Of a DNA stretch of 64,000 nucleotides, positions 25,303 through 40,838 are shown piece by piece. This DNA is from Coffea arabica (Eukaryota; Streptophyta; Magnoliopsida; Gentianales; Rubiaceae), in the NCBI RefSeq assembly GCF_036785885.1, contig NC_092312.1, positions 22,710,001 to 22,774,000 on the forward strand, given 5' to 3'. The translations under genes were made by a program, and so were the position numbers. The first letter of the stretch is position 1. The number at the start of each line of letters is the position of its first letter. Below the pieces are notes generated by a model. It saw nothing but the letters and a program-made list of their open reading frames with translations. It had not been told where the DNA came from and did no database searches.

Positions 25303-27120
25303 TTGCTTCTGCTCTCCACCGTCACTTCCCCACTCTACCCCATCACTCATTGCTTCTCCAGCCATCCCGCTACCCTTCGCCACTCCTGCCATGCATCCAC
25401 CCATCGCCTCGCCAATCGTAAGACTGCTCCGATTGTTTTCTCTTTAACCCAGCCTAATTTTCTCGAACCCGGTTCTTCAGTCGGAAAGGTAACATTTTGA
25501 TAGTCTAGATTGCAGATGGTTTACTTGCTTCAGAGATGTTTTTAGAGTTTATATGTTGTGAATTGAAATATGTGCAGGTTTTGATTGTTCTGCTTTTTTC
25601 TCGTTGAATTTGTTGGTCATCCGATGGTCAAATGTATATACAAGTAACATTTTGTTTTTCCTTTCTAAGATGTTCTCTTTTTCCTGGTTTGATTTTGTGT
25701 CCGTCTAGTAGTTAAATTTTTGCTCTGCTCGATTTCTCTAGATCTTTGTTTAATGCCTGTTTCTTTGGCAGCTTAATTACCAGCTTTCCCTGTTTTCAAC
25801 AAAACTGAATGCTTGCTATTTTGTTCTCAAACTTGCTCTTTTACTTCATTAAGGCATTGTGCCATTGCCCCAGCCTTTGTTTTTGATACTGGTTTGTGTG
25901 TTTTCTCTTCTTTTTATCTTCCAATGTTGTATCCTTAGATTTCTTTCCTTTATCTTTTCCCTCTATGTGCTGTAACTTTACTTGTGCATTTAGATTCTGC
26001 TCGTATTCTCCCATGTCTTCCCTTCTTTCCTCAAGCTTATTAGCTTGGTTATAACGTGGCCTCTTGATCAAGGTTACTTTGCCTGAAGTGCTTAATTATG
26101 TAAACTTTGCTGTATTAATTTGGAGAGTATCCAATCATGTAAACTTTGCCGTTCCGATTATCCCTGCTCTTTCTTTTTCTTTATTATGTTGAATTTATCT
26201 TATCAATTTTCGAGCCACTGTTTGTGTTCTGACACATTCCTATCCCTTTCTGTTCTTGCTTTTCCTTTTGACTTTGCTTCTTTTGGTTTCCAGCTCATTA
26301 TTTTGTTTAGTGTGAAATCTGTTTTTTTTTTTTAAATTGTGTTAGGTAGATTATTAAAGTTCATATGCTCTATGATTGAAGTTACTTGTGTTGATTATCT
26401 GCGGATTCATTTTTTTTTCTTATTTATCCTTAATTAAGTTAAGTGGCTGATTCAAATGTTTGTTGACATGGATTCTTTGTTGTTATGACCGGTCTATTCT
26501 GGTTTATTGAAATCGGAAGCCCTTGTCCTTGATCTTTTGTGCGCCTCTCAGTGTTAGGAAAATTGACTTGCTCTATATATACATTCTTGAAAATTTTTAT
26601 GTAAGCAAATATTAGATGGAAACAACACTAATTCATAATGAATTCTTCTCTCATCCAAACAAAGGATTTGGAATTGAAATGAATTCTGTATCAATTCTAT
26701 GCATTTTCCAAACAAAAGAATTCCAACGTTTTAGAATTCCAATTCATAAAATTCTAATTCTATACAATTTCAATTCCGATTTCGTATTAACCAAACACAC
26801 CCTATGTATATTTGTTTCCCCCAAAACCTCGAGGACAAAAGATATTGTTGATCGAATCTTAGAGTTTAGGGTTTAGGAGATGATATCCCAATTTCCTTCC
26901 TTTCAGCCCCAGCATCGCGTCTCTGAAAGATAATATGGCAGATTTTTGCTTCTCCATTCCGTACCTGAAATATAATTTGCAAGAAGAGATGCAAAAGGTG
27001 ACTCATCTCTACCCATTTTGTATCTGCCTTATTTATGTTCTGATGATTGCATTTTTTACTATACATCTTTATTTTTCTGAACAGCTGCAAATAGATTTGC
27101 AAGACGATCCTTATTTTGAT
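25303..27120 (+). pseudogene. Possible 5' gene fragment (unit 2)
   Basis: Copy of 16,774-18,591, with exon-like pieces at 26,935-26,997 and 27,085-27,120. The array junction at 27,823 removes anything downstream. Confidence 0.35.
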
Positions 27121-28843
27121 GTAAGTTTAAATTTTTTCTTCCAAAAATTAGCAAGATATTAGCAGGCTGTATTTTAATAGGCTGAATGTGCGAATTCTAG
27201 CCATTTATGAGTGATGGAAATGAGGGCATTCTTGTCCATGCAGGAATATAAAAATCCAAAATTCTTAAATTGAATTATTGTAGTAAAAGAGTATCATTTG
27301 ATAGTGACTAAAGTCTTATTTTGTTTTTCTTTTTTTTTTCCTGTTTTCTTTCTGGGTTTATTATTGGTGTTTGTGTTAGGATGTGTAATGCATCAGTTGA
27401 AATTAGAAGTTCAGATCTGAATAGAAAGCTGTGGCATCTCTTCGGATTTCAATCCCACCCTCATCTGAGTAATCTTCCTCCTTTCCTTCATCACAAACAA
27501 CGCTGCAGCAACCCCCAATCATTCTATTCTTGTCACTATACTCCCAACAATTTTGCTTCCATTTTGTCATCCTCAGCATCATCTCCGCCACCCAAATTCA
27601 CTTTCTTCCCCTTTTTCCTCTCTTTCTGACAATCCTAGTAATAGTTACAGCTTGCATATTGTCATTAACAAAAATGAACCGATTGTCCCCTTTGTTGCCT
27701 TCTCTCCTACAACCAAAACTCCTTTGTGCCAATCTCAAGTCCCATTTGGGCAAAACTCCTTTGCCTCATCTCCTCACACGAGACCCCATTTGGGCCAATC
27801 TCAATTCTCTACAAAATTCTCAATAAAGAGCATCCAAATAATGAATGGAAAAGGATGCTTGTGAAAGAGCATCCAAATAATGAATAACCTGGAAAATAAC
27901 AACCGAAACTTGATTGAATTTTTTTTTTAAAAAACAGAGTGTATGAAAGTAAACTTTTTAATAGTGAATGACATAAAATATACTATATCTTGGAGTGTTG
28001 CAGCAGTCTTGAAGAGGAAAAAGCCCAACCTTCTGCACCTACAATCACCAAAAAAAAATGTAAAACTTAGATTAGTAAAAAGGGGAGAAAAAAGCGAAGA
28101 GAAAATTAAATATACAAAAATAAAATTCAGTAAGCAGCGACTTTTGGATTACCAATCGAAGATAACGATCATGATGTCTACAAAACACCACATGGAAACT
28201 ATTAACTACCCAATTTCCAAATCGAAAGTATCTAGGTTCTTAACATTCCCCATCGGAGAAATTTATCAAATAACAAAAAATCATTCCACAGTGTTAAAAT
28301 AGTTAGGCGGATAAAAGATTTAGAAATTTATCTGAATAATAAAAAATCATTGCACAGCATAAAAATAATTAGGCAAATAAAAGATTAAATAGTTTAAACC
28401 AAGCACTCCAATCTCCAACATCCTAACTCATTAGATTCGGTTCCACCGCCAGATTAACATAAACTTTCGCATTATCAACAAAATTTAGAAATATCTAATT
28501 CAACTTGCTCCAATCAATAAAGTGAAAATTCACACTTTAAAATTTCAATTGTCCTATTTCCCGTAACTAACTACTACATCAAACCATCCAACCGAAGCAA
28601 AACTTTCCAATTTGATGACATCAACAATTTGTAATAAAAAAGGAACCGTCTCTTTATACTAATTATTATGGAAATAGCTATGGAATCTGATTAAAACTTA
28701 AGTCATAAAGAGGGGAAACGATAAGTAGGAGACATAATAATAAAAGTAAAGATTGGGAAACCCTAAGTTTTGGAGTTTCGAAAAAATAAGTGGGACAAAT
28801 CAAGGGCACAAAATAGCATTGATATAAAAGACAAAAAGTCGTA

Positions 28844-29614
28844 TGTGTGTTTGGATTAGGCAGATTTGAAATAAAAAATTTACTTCACAAATTCCAATTA
28901 TTTTTTTATCTTCTCAATTATATTTTTATCTCACATACATCATATCAAAAAAAGTACTATAGTAATTATCTCAAATAAATCATCCAAATAAACTTCTATC
29001 CAAACAAACACACAGTTTATGGGTAGGAAGGCGGAAACATCCATATCAATTTTGTGGTTCACTAGCATATCATTAATTAATATAATGCATCATCAAAATG
29101 AAAGAAAAAGTAATAACAAGGAATTTTTTTTTTTAACTTCCAGCCAAAACAATTGGAAAACATTAGACGCAAATACAAGAAACAAAATAAGGGTGTTTTC
29201 TAACGCCCAAAAAAATATCTTCAATAAAAATAAAACTAAACAAAACAAGGAATAATTGGAAAAAAATTGGGGGTTTGTTTGGACAGTGGGTTATTTCCCC
29301 AAATATATTTGCTTACATCACTATTATAATTTCCAATACAGTTTTTTGTCTTCCCAATTGCCTTTTTATCTCACATACATCACATCAAAAAAGGTGCTAC
29401 AGTAAAAATATCTCAAATAATTTACAATCCAAACAAACCCAAGGTTTGTTTGGATAGTGTTATTATCCTAAATAATATTTCGCTTGCATCATAAAAACAT
29501 TTCCCAACCCACTTTTTATATTTCTAATCACCTTTTTATCTCACATATATCACATCACAAAATGTTACAGTAATTATTTCAAATAATATTTTAAATAATA
29601 CCCTATCCATCATA
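28844..29614. mobile_element. Cluster of three related MITEs (unit 3)
   Basis: Identical copy of 20,315-21,085. Confidence 0.75.
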
Positions 29615-30939
29615 ACATGTCAGAAAGGGAAACTAAGAGATGCATCCGAGGAAGAAGAGTACAATAGGGAAAAGAGGTCTTCCAGAAGTGCAAAAAAAAT
29701 AGAAAATGTTTTTTTAACGTAAATCTACAGAGCAAAAAAGATCACCTTATTAGGCTTGCAACCTGAGGAAGACGAAAATGGCAGAGGAGAAGAAAATGAG
29801 AGAGAATGACGAAAAAGAGAGAAAAGCACCCGATTTCTGACTTTCTGGCCTCCAACCCATTGCCCAAAAGAAACATTGCGTGATTTGGACAAAAAGGACA
29901 GACAATGCACAAGAGAGAGTAGTTTGTTACCTCGTAAATGCACAACAGAGCCCACTTCGCAAGCATCCAATCACATGCACTGCTCGTGGAGAAGGGCAAC
30001 ATACGAACTACTAATAACAAAGAAACTTCGAAAAACAACTCCTTTCATCATTATTCAGTACAATTACTTGAACCTCGAGAAACAATGGCAAAACCCAGAA
30101 GGAAATGTACGGTTCCTCGCTCACAAACGTGTGTTGTCCACCTTCCCCAAGAAGAAGTTGAATTTCCGATTAATCAAACCGGAGGTGACAAATCCCACAT
30201 TACCAATATACCCCTGAAAAAAAAACACTAACTCCAATATACAATAAAAGAGCGTCCAATGTAAATAGGAATAGACCAATATGCTAAAACCGTCATATCA
30301 AGTGATTTTGAGGTCGACGACCACAATACCAAACCAACTGCTCTACTGTATCGGCAACAACTGCAAACCCAAAACCGTTTAAAATATAATAAATTTAAAT
30401 ATATAATTGGCCAAGCAGACGAAGCCCACATCCAGGAGACCACCAAGGCCAGTTCACCATTCATGTCAGCAGAAGCCAATCACCTACCGCCACATGGGCG
30501 GACGACGATTCCTACGTGTCAGTCGTATGGTATATGAAGAAAATTTTAAAGGAACGACCAACAATGGATTAGATTTTATATAAAAGTAAGGACAACAAAA
30601 GAAGTTCCAATTATATACTCAACATGGTAAAACAACTACTATAAGGGAAAACCAACAGAAAAAAAAGAAAAGAAACAAAAGAAAGTTTATGTTGTAAAAT
30701 TAGGTGGCAGCCCCATGTTAGAGTACCTACTGGTCGTGCTGTTTCTAAAATTTATTAATAATGTCAACAGACGTTTGAACTTTGAACTGTAATAAGTGTG
30801 GAAACTGAACTGAGATATTGCTCAATTTACACTCACTTTCGTAACTAAAGGAAAAGATCAAGTGTGCAGTGTCCTTGAGCATGAAGCTGACAACAATCGC
30901 AATTTCTATGAAACTGACAGCAAACGCAAAACCTTTAGA

Positions 30940-32309
30940 TAGGGGTAGGCACGGGTCGAGTACTCGCCCCTAACAAGATATGGCTGACCCGACCCTAAAA
31001 TATCGAATTAGTCATTTTGCGATCCTAACCCGCTCCTAATATTTTCGAGTATCCGAAAAAGAGAGGCGGGTCATAGGGTACCCGCCCCTAAAAAAATTAT
31101 TTTTCAATAAAAAAATATTTTTCACTTAATATCAACATGTTTTCCAACAAAAAAAGTATGCTTTCCAATTAACATTCATAGATATATTATAATCAAAATC
31201 CATGCATCACCATTCTCACACATTTCATCCAATAATCAAACCGATTTCATAAATTTAGTACATATTAGAATTATAATATCTAATAGATAAAATGAAATTT
31301 TATAATAATTTTGAGTACATCACCGTTCTCACGTATTTCATCCTTCTATAACATAACAAACACAAAGATAATAAGTATATGGCAACTTTTTCAAATTTTC
31401 CAAGTATAACAAATACAAGGATAAAACGAAATTTTATGATAATTTTGAGTACATCACCATTCTGACGCATTTTATCTTTTTACAACATAACAAACACAAG
31501 AATAATAAGTATATGGCAGCTTTTCCAACTTCCTTAAGGATATTATGGTACAAGATTGTATCCAAAATGAGTCGATTGCGGAAAAGAATTGAACAGAGTT
31601 AGTAATTTTTGAAAAAAGTATAACCAAAGTAATCTTGAAAAATTTTCCCCAACTTTCTTACACCTTTGGAATAGACCTTGTTGCATTAAAGGTGATGAAA
31701 AAGAAAAATAAGTTTCTTACACTAAAATAAAGGAAACAAATTTAAGAGACACAATTGCAATAAAATAAATAAATAAATGAAAGACACAAATGTTTTAATT
31801 ATCTAGCTAACAGAAAATTGGAGCTCCAAACATAAATTTTTGATTGAATTGATCAAAATTTTGCAGAAAAGATCGATGGAAGTAGAATAAAAATGAAAAA
31901 GGATGAAAGGGATGAACAATTTTTATGATAGAGTTTCACAAATTTTTCTTCGTTTTATTCATTTGGTTCAGATTTTATCAAGAATATTCACTTTTTTTAG
32001 ATAAGATGAGGAGAGGCGAATCATATGACATTAAAATATGAGGTTGTGAACCACTTTACTTACACTTAGGATTAAAAATTATAAAATTATAATATGAACC
32101 CTTATTTTTTTAATATTTATATAATATACCCAACGGGTCGGGTACTCGCGAATTTTTATTTTGCTGATCCGTATCCGTATCCGTTTTTGCGATTACCCGA
32201 CCAGCATCTGTCCGGCCAAGAAAAATCGGATCGGATATTCTATTTTTCAGATCGGATCGAATCGGGTTGGTCGGGTTTCGGATCGGATCGGGTTTTTTGC
32301 CCACCCCTA
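30940..32309. mobile_element. hAT-type element (unit 3)
   Basis: Copy of 13,882-15,251 with the same flanking octamers. Confidence 0.9.
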
Positions 32310-32518
32310 CCTTCAGAAGCAATTGACTTTTTTGCTCAAAATATTATTATTTTCTTCGATAAATTTAGTGTAATAAATTTTTCACTAATTTGCAATTGTG
32401 CCAATGATACAGAAAGTTTTGAACTTTCTACATGGTCTTAAGTAATAATAACCGAAAAATTGCAGTAACTTGCAATTGTAATAGAAAGACGCACCGATTT
32501 CCTCCTTTACATTATTAA

Positions 32519-33821
32519 CTAGTGTAAATACCCGTGCTACGCACGTACTGATATTATTAAAAAAATAAAAATAAAAGGGTGAATTAAAAAAGATTAAAAA
32601 ATTGTACCAACATAATTAAAATATAGTATCTGTCTAACAATAGTTTGAAATATGATAGAATGTGTATATTATTCAAAATTTATCTTTTTTCGGAAGATAG
32701 ATTCTGAAAAAATAATAAAAATTTATATTAAAAAATGATTGATATATGAATAAAAATGAATGTAATTAAATGTTGTTAAAATGAAATACTTACAAATATT
32801 ATGCACTCGATTTGATAATCTTGTATGAAGGTGTGAACACTCTTCATACCAATCAACTTTTAGTATGAAAACCAAAATTGGTGATTTAATTAATTCTGTT
32901 AAATTTTGTGGAATACGTATTACAAATGAAAATGCACGATCTTTGCATGAATTAATTCGTTGGTCGAACAACCTATCACCATTGTCCTGAGAATTAAGTA
33001 TGCGTGAAATTCAAAATTAGTGTATTTTTTTTACATAGTTTACAAATAGCATTATAAAAAATAAACATATATCAAGAAATTCTACCTTTTTTTTGTAATT
33101 CTCTGAGATAAGAAGCATCGCAACTAAATACGAATCGTGCATGTCTGTCCTGTAGATTAAGATGCATGCTACCACTGGAATCTCTGATTTGTATGTTAAC
33201 ATTGTACCTGTTTAACAAATAAAATGTTATATACAATACAGAAAAATTTGTTGAAATTAATTACCTAACAACAGTATCGACCACGTCATTACAATGCATA
33301 CACACTGTTTTTGAAAAATGACCTTCACATAGCTGTCCATAATTTTTGCATAACTCATAGAACATGTTTTCTATGTTAATACTCTGAATGTAAGTAAATA
33401 TTCGAAAATATTTGACCTAGTTAGTAAGAATGAAAGAAGGTATAGGTTATGATTATAAATTTAAAAAATTTGTGCAGTAATTAAATAAATAGAGTAAGTT
33501 TACCGTATGCATGATTGTATATTCAGATATTCATATTTTATTTGAATTTGCTATCAACAATACTTGTGATGTTGTCAAATTGTTGACCTCAACCACGTAA
33601 TTACTTTCGAGCACATGTATCTTTTTCAAACTTACAATTTTTTGAAACACATGTTGATAAGAGTATGAAACAACATTAAAAGTTTAATATGGTGTTACTG
33701 ATGGAATTCACCAACTGCGCAGGTATCGAGCTAAATCTAAATTGTGATTGATATACGATTTGCTAGCTCCAATTGTACAAAGTGATGGTCCTGCATAGTA
33801 TGGCCATATTCGCTAAAAAGT
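32519..33821 (-). mobile_element. Helitron (unit 3)
   Basis: Copy of 15,461-16,763, with the CTAG terminus at 32,519. Confidence 0.65.
32794..33383 (-). pseudogene. RPA1-like remnant (unit 3)
   Basis: Same broken exon set as in units 1 and 2. Confidence 0.55.
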
Positions 33822-33831
33822 GAAGGTATAA

Positions 33832-35649
33832 TTGCTTCTGCTCTCCACCGTCACTTCCCCACTCTACCCCATCACTCATTGCTTCTCCAGCCATCCCGCT
33901 ACCCTTCGCCACTCCTGCCATGCATCCACCCATCGCCTCGCCAATCGTAAGACTGCTCCGATTGTTTTCTCTTTAACCCAGCCTAATTTTCTCGAACCCG
34001 GTTCTTCAGTCGGAAAGGTAACATTTTGATAGTCTAGATTGCAGATGGTTTACTTGCTTCAGAGATGTTTTTAGAGTTTATATGTTGTGAATTGAAATAT
34101 GTGCAGGTTTTGATTGTTCTGCTTTTTTCTCGTTGAATTTGTTGGTCATCCGATGGTCAAATGTATATACAAGTAACATTTTGTTTTTCCTTTCTAAGAT
34201 GTTCTCTTTTTCCTGGTTTGATTTTGTGTCCGTCTAGTAGTTAAATTTTTGCTCTGCTCGATTTCTCTAGATCTTTGTTTAATGCCTGTTTCTTTGGCAG
34301 CTTAATTACCAGCTTTCCCTGTTTTCAACAAAACTGAATGCTTGCTATTTTGTTCTCAAACTTGCTCTTTTACTTCATTAAGGCATTGTGCCATTGCCCC
34401 AGCCTTTGTTTTTGATACTGGTTTGTGTGTTTTCTCTTCTTTTTATCTTCCAATGTTGTATCCTTAGATTTCTTTCCTTTATCTTTTCCCTCTATGTGCT
34501 GTAACTTTACTTGTGCATTTAGATTCTGCTCGTATTCTCCCATGTCTTCCCTTCTTTCCTCAAGCTTATTAGCTTGGTTATAACGTGGCCTCTTGATCAA
34601 GGTTACTTTGCCTGAAGTGCTTAATTATGTAAACTTTGCTGTATTAATTTGGAGAGTATCCAATCATGTAAACTTTGCCGTTCCGATTATCCCTGCTCTT
34701 TCTTTTTCTTTATTATGTTGAATTTATCTTATCAATTTTCGAGCCACTGTTTGTGTTCTGACACATTCCTATCCCTTTCTGTTCTTGCTTTTCCTTTTGA
34801 CTTTGCTTCTTTTGGTTTCCAGCTCATTATTTTGTTTAGTGTGAAATCTGTTTTTTTTTTTTAAATTGTGTTAGGTAGATTATTAAAGTTCATATGCTCT
34901 ATGATTGAAGTTACTTGTGTTGATTATCTGCGGATTCATTTTTTTTTCTTATTTATCCTTAATTAAGTTAAGTGGCTGATTCAAATGTTTGTTGACATGG
35001 ATTCTTTGTTGTTATGACCGGTCTATTCTGGTTTATTGAAATCGGAAGCCCTTGTCCTTGATCTTTTGTGCGCCTCTCAGTGTTAGGAAAATTGACTTGC
35101 TCTATATATACATTCTTGAAAATTTTTATGTAAGCAAATATTAGATGGAAACAACACTAATTCATAATGAATTCTTCTCTCATCCAAACAAAGGATTTGG
35201 AATTGAAATGAATTCTGTATCAATTCTATGCATTTTCCAAACAAAAGAATTCCAACGTTTTAGAATTCCAATTCATAAAATTCTAATTCTATACAATTTC
35301 AATTCCGATTTCGTATTAACCAAACACACCCTATGTATATTTGTTTCCCCCAAAACCTCGAGGACAAAAGATATTGTTGATCGAATCTTAGAGTTTAGGG
35401 TTTAGGAGATGATATCCCAATTTCCTTCCTTTCAGCCCCAGCATCGCGTCTCTGAAAGATAATATGGCAGATTTTTGCTTCTCCATTCCGTACCTGAAAT
35501 ATAATTTGCAAGAAGAGATGCAAAAGGTGACTCATCTCTACCCATTTTGTATCTGCCTTATTTATGTTCTGATGATTGCATTTTTTACTATACATCTTTA
35601 TTTTTCTGAACAGCTGCAAATAGATTTGCAAGACGATCCTTATTTTGAT
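33832..35649 (+). pseudogene. Possible 5' gene fragment (unit 3)
   Basis: Copy of 16,774-18,591, with exon-like pieces at 35,464-35,526 and 35,614-35,649, cut off by the junction at 36,352. Confidence 0.35.
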
Positions 35650-37372
35650 GTAAGTTTAAATTTTTTCTTCCAAAAATTAGCAAGATATTAGCAGGCTGTA
35701 TTTTAATAGGCTGAATGTGCGAATTCTAGCCATTTATGAGTGATGGAAATGAGGGCATTCTTGTCCATGCAGGAATATAAAAATCCAAAATTCTTAAATT
35801 GAATTATTGTAGTAAAAGAGTATCATTTGATAGTGACTAAAGTCTTATTTTGTTTTTCTTTTTTTTTTCCTGTTTTCTTTCTGGGTTTATTATTGGTGTT
35901 TGTGTTAGGATGTGTAATGCATCAGTTGAAATTAGAAGTTCAGATCTGAATAGAAAGCTGTGGCATCTCTTCGGATTTCAATCCCACCCTCATCTGAGTA
36001 ATCTTCCTCCTTTCCTTCATCACAAACAACGCTGCAGCAACCCCCAATCATTCTATTCTTGTCACTATACTCCCAACAATTTTGCTTCCATTTTGTCATC
36101 CTCAGCATCATCTCCGCCACCCAAATTCACTTTCTTCCCCTTTTTCCTCTCTTTCTGACAATCCTAGTAATAGTTACAGCTTGCATATTGTCATTAACAA
36201 AAATGAACCGATTGTCCCCTTTGTTGCCTTCTCTCCTACAACCAAAACTCCTTTGTGCCAATCTCAAGTCCCATTTGGGCAAAACTCCTTTGCCTCATCT
36301 CCTCACACGAGACCCCATTTGGGCCAATCTCAATTCTCTACAAAATTCTCAATAAAGAGCATCCAAATAATGAATGGAAAAGGATGCTTGTGAAAGAGCA
36401 TCCAAATAATGAATAACCTGGAAAATAACAACCGAAACTTGATTGAATTTTTTTTTTAAAAAACAGAGTGTATGAAAGTAAACTTTTTAATAGTGAATGA
36501 CATAAAATATACTATATCTTGGAGTGTTGCAGCAGTCTTGAAGAGGAAAAAGCCCAACCTTCTGCACCTACAATCACCAAAAAAAAATGTAAAACTTAGA
36601 TTAGTAAAAAGGGGAGAAAAAAGCGAAGAGAAAATTAAATATACAAAAATAAAATTCAGTAAGCAGCGACTTTTGGATTACCAATCGAAGATAACGATCA
36701 TGATGTCTACAAAACACCACATGGAAACTATTAACTACCCAATTTCCAAATCGAAAGTATCTAGGTTCTTAACATTCCCCATCGGAGAAATTTATCAAAT
36801 AACAAAAAATCATTCCACAGTGTTAAAATAGTTAGGCGGATAAAAGATTTAGAAATTTATCTGAATAATAAAAAATCATTGCACAGCATAAAAATAATTA
36901 GGCAAATAAAAGATTAAATAGTTTAAACCAAGCACTCCAATCTCCAACATCCTAACTCATTAGATTCGGTTCCACCGCCAGATTAACATAAACTTTCGCA
37001 TTATCAACAAAATTTAGAAATATCTAATTCAACTTGCTCCAATCAATAAAGTGAAAATTCACACTTTAAAATTTCAATTGTCCTATTTCCCGTAACTAAC
37101 TACTACATCAAACCATCCAACCGAAGCAAAACTTTCCAATTTGATGACATCAACAATTTGTAATAAAAAAGGAACCGTCTCTTTATACTAATTATTATGG
37201 AAATAGCTATGGAATCTGATTAAAACTTAAGTCATAAAGAGGGGAAACGATAAGTAGGAGACATAATAATAAAAGTAAAGATTGGGAAACCCTAAGTTTT
37301 GGAGTTTCGAAAAAATAAGTGGGACAAATCAAGGGCACAAAATAGCATTGATATAAAAGACAAAAAGTCGTA

Positions 37373-38143
37373 TGTGTGTTTGGATTAGGCAGATTTGAAA
37401 TAAAAAATTTACTTCACAAATTCCAATTATTTTTTTATCTTCTCAATTATATTTTTATCTCACATACATCATATCAAAAAAAGTACTATAGTAATTATCT
37501 CAAATAAATCATCCAAATAAACTTCTATCCAAACAAACACACAGTTTATGGGTAGGAAGGCGGAAACATCCATATCAATTTTGTGGTTCACTAGCATATC
37601 ATTAATTAATATAATGCATCATCAAAATGAAAGAAAAAGTAATAACAAGGAATTTTTTTTTTTAACTTCCAGCCAAAACAATTGGAAAACATTAGACGCA
37701 AATACAAGAAACAAAATAAGGGTGTTTTCTAACGCCCAAAAAAATATCTTCAATAAAAATAAAACTAAACAAAACAAGGAATAATTGGAAAAAAATTGGG
37801 GGTTTGTTTGGACAGTGGGTTATTTCCCCAAATATATTTGCTTACATCACTATTATAATTTCCAATACAGTTTTTTGTCTTCCCAATTGCCTTTTTATCT
37901 CACATACATCACATCAAAAAAGGTGCTACAGTAAAAATATCTCAAATAATTTACAATCCAAACAAACCCAAGGTTTGTTTGGATAGTGTTATTATCCTAA
38001 ATAATATTTCGCTTGCATCATAAAAACATTTCCCAACCCACTTTTTATATTTCTAATCACCTTTTTATCTCACATATATCACATCACAAAATGTTACAGT
38101 AATTATTTCAAATAATATTTTAAATAATACCCTATCCATCATA
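37373..38143. mobile_element. Cluster of three related MITEs (unit 4)
   Basis: Identical copy of 20,315-21,085. Confidence 0.75.
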
Positions 38144-39468
38144 ACATGTCAGAAAGGGAAACTAAGAGATGCATCCGAGGAAGAAGAGTACAATAGGGAA
38201 AAGAGGTCTTCCAGAAGTGCAAAAAAAATAGAAAATGTTTTTTTAACGTAAATCTACAGAGCAAAAAAGATCACCTTATTAGGCTTGCAACCTGAGGAAG
38301 ACGAAAATGGCAGAGGAGAAGAAAATGAGAGAGAATGACGAAAAAGAGAGAAAAGCACCCGATTTCTGACTTTCTGGCCTCCAACCCATTGCCCAAAAGA
38401 AACATTGCGTGATTTGGACAAAAAGGACAGACAATGCACAAGAGAGAGTAGTTTGTTACCTCGTAAATGCACAACAGAGCCCACTTCGCAAGCATCCAAT
38501 CACATGCACTGCTCGTGGAGAAGGGCAACATACGAACTACTAATAACAAAGAAACTTCGAAAAACAACTCCTTTCATCATTATTCAGTACAATTACTTGA
38601 ACCTCGAGAAACAATGGCAAAACCCAGAAGGAAATGTACGGTTCCTCGCTCACAAACGTGTGTTGTCCACCTTCCCCAAGAAGAAGTTGAATTTCCGATT
38701 AATCAAACCGGAGGTGACAAATCCCACATTACCAATATACCCCTGAAAAAAAAACACTAACTCCAATATACAATAAAAGAGCGTCCAATGTAAATAGGAA
38801 TAGACCAATATGCTAAAACCGTCATATCAAGTGATTTTGAGGTCGACGACCACAATACCAAACCAACTGCTCTACTGTATCGGCAACAACTGCAAACCCA
38901 AAACCGTTTAAAATATAATAAATTTAAATATATAATTGGCCAAGCAGACGAAGCCCACATCCAGGAGACCACCAAGGCCAGTTCACCATTCATGTCAGCA
39001 GAAGCCAATCACCTACCGCCACATGGGCGGACGACGATTCCTACGTGTCAGTCGTATGGTATATGAAGAAAATTTTAAAGGAACGACCAACAATGGATTA
39101 GATTTTATATAAAAGTAAGGACAACAAAAGAAGTTCCAATTATATACTCAACATGGTAAAACAACTACTATAAGGGAAAACCAACAGAAAAAAAAGAAAA
39201 GAAACAAAAGAAAGTTTATGTTGTAAAATTAGGTGGCAGCCCCATGTTAGAGTACCTACTGGTCGTGCTGTTTCTAAAATTTATTAATAATGTCAACAGA
39301 CGTTTGAACTTTGAACTGTAATAAGTGTGGAAACTGAACTGAGATATTGCTCAATTTACACTCACTTTCGTAACTAAAGGAAAAGATCAAGTGTGCAGTG
39401 TCCTTGAGCATGAAGCTGACAACAATCGCAATTTCTATGAAACTGACAGCAAACGCAAAACCTTTAGA

Positions 39469-40838
39469 TAGGGGTAGGCACGGGTCGAGTACTCGCCCCT
39501 AACAAGATATGGCTGACCCGACCCTAAAATATCGAATTAGTCATTTTGCGATCCTAACCCGCTCCTAATATTTTCGAGTATCCGAAAAAGAGAGGCGGGT
39601 CATAGGGTACCCGCCCCTAAAAAAATTATTTTTCAATAAAAAAATATTTTTCACTTAATATCAACATGTTTTCCAACAAAAAAAGTATGCTTTCCAATTA
39701 ACATTCATAGATATATTATAATCAAAATCCATGCATCACCATTCTCACACATTTCATCCAATAATCAAACCGATTTCATAAATTTAGTACATATTAGAAT
39801 TATAATATCTAATAGATAAAATGAAATTTTATAATAATTTTGAGTACATCACCGTTCTCACGTATTTCATCCTTCTATAACATAACAAACACAAAGATAA
39901 TAAGTATATGGCAACTTTTTCAAATTTTCCAAGTATAACAAATACAAGGATAAAACGAAATTTTATGATAATTTTGAGTACATCACCATTCTGACGCATT
40001 TTATCTTTTTACAACATAACAAACACAAGAATAATAAGTATATGGCAGCTTTTCCAACTTCCTTAAGGATATTATGGTACAAGATTGTATCCAAAATGAG
40101 TCGATTGCGGAAAAGAATTGAACAGAGTTAGTAATTTTTGAAAAAAGTATAACCAAAGTAATCTTGAAAAATTTTCCCCAACTTTCTTACACCTTTGGAA
40201 TAGACCTTGTTGCATTAAAGGTGATGAAAAAGAAAAATAAGTTTCTTACACTAAAATAAAGGAAACAAATTTAAGAGACACAATTGCAATAAAATAAATA
40301 AATAAATGAAAGACACAAATGTTTTAATTATCTAGCTAACAGAAAATTGGAGCTCCAAACATAAATTTTTGATTGAATTGATCAAAATTTTGCAGAAAAG
40401 ATCGATGGAAGTAGAATAAAAATGAAAAAGGATGAAAGGGATGAACAATTTTTATGATAGAGTTTCACAAATTTTTCTTCGTTTTATTCATTTGGTTCAG
40501 ATTTTATCAAGAATATTCACTTTTTTTAGATAAGATGAGGAGAGGCGAATCATATGACATTAAAATATGAGGTTGTGAACCACTTTACTTACACTTAGGA
40601 TTAAAAATTATAAAATTATAATATGAACCCTTATTTTTTTAATATTTATATAATATACCCAACGGGTCGGGTACTCGCGAATTTTTATTTTGCTGATCCG
40701 TATCCGTATCCGTTTTTGCGATTACCCGACCAGCATCTGTCCGGCCAAGAAAAATCGGATCGGATATTCTATTTTTCAGATCGGATCGAATCGGGTTGGT
40801 CGGGTTTCGGATCGGATCGGGTTTTTTGCCCACCCCTA
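39469..40838. mobile_element. hAT-type element (unit 4)
   Basis: Copy of 13,882-15,251 with the same flanking octamers. Confidence 0.9.

Larger units (their letters stand above)
19295..27823 (+). repeat. Tandem unit 2 of 4
   Basis: 8,529-bp unit. It opens with a 15-bp junction insert (TAAAGAGCATCCAAA) absent from the left edge of unit 1. I see no difference from unit 3 anywhere, or from unit 1 after the first 2.1 kb. Confidence 0.97.
27824..36352 (+). repeat. Tandem unit 3 of 4
   Basis: 8,529-bp unit, apparently identical to unit 2, including all homopolymer lengths I compared. Confidence 0.97.
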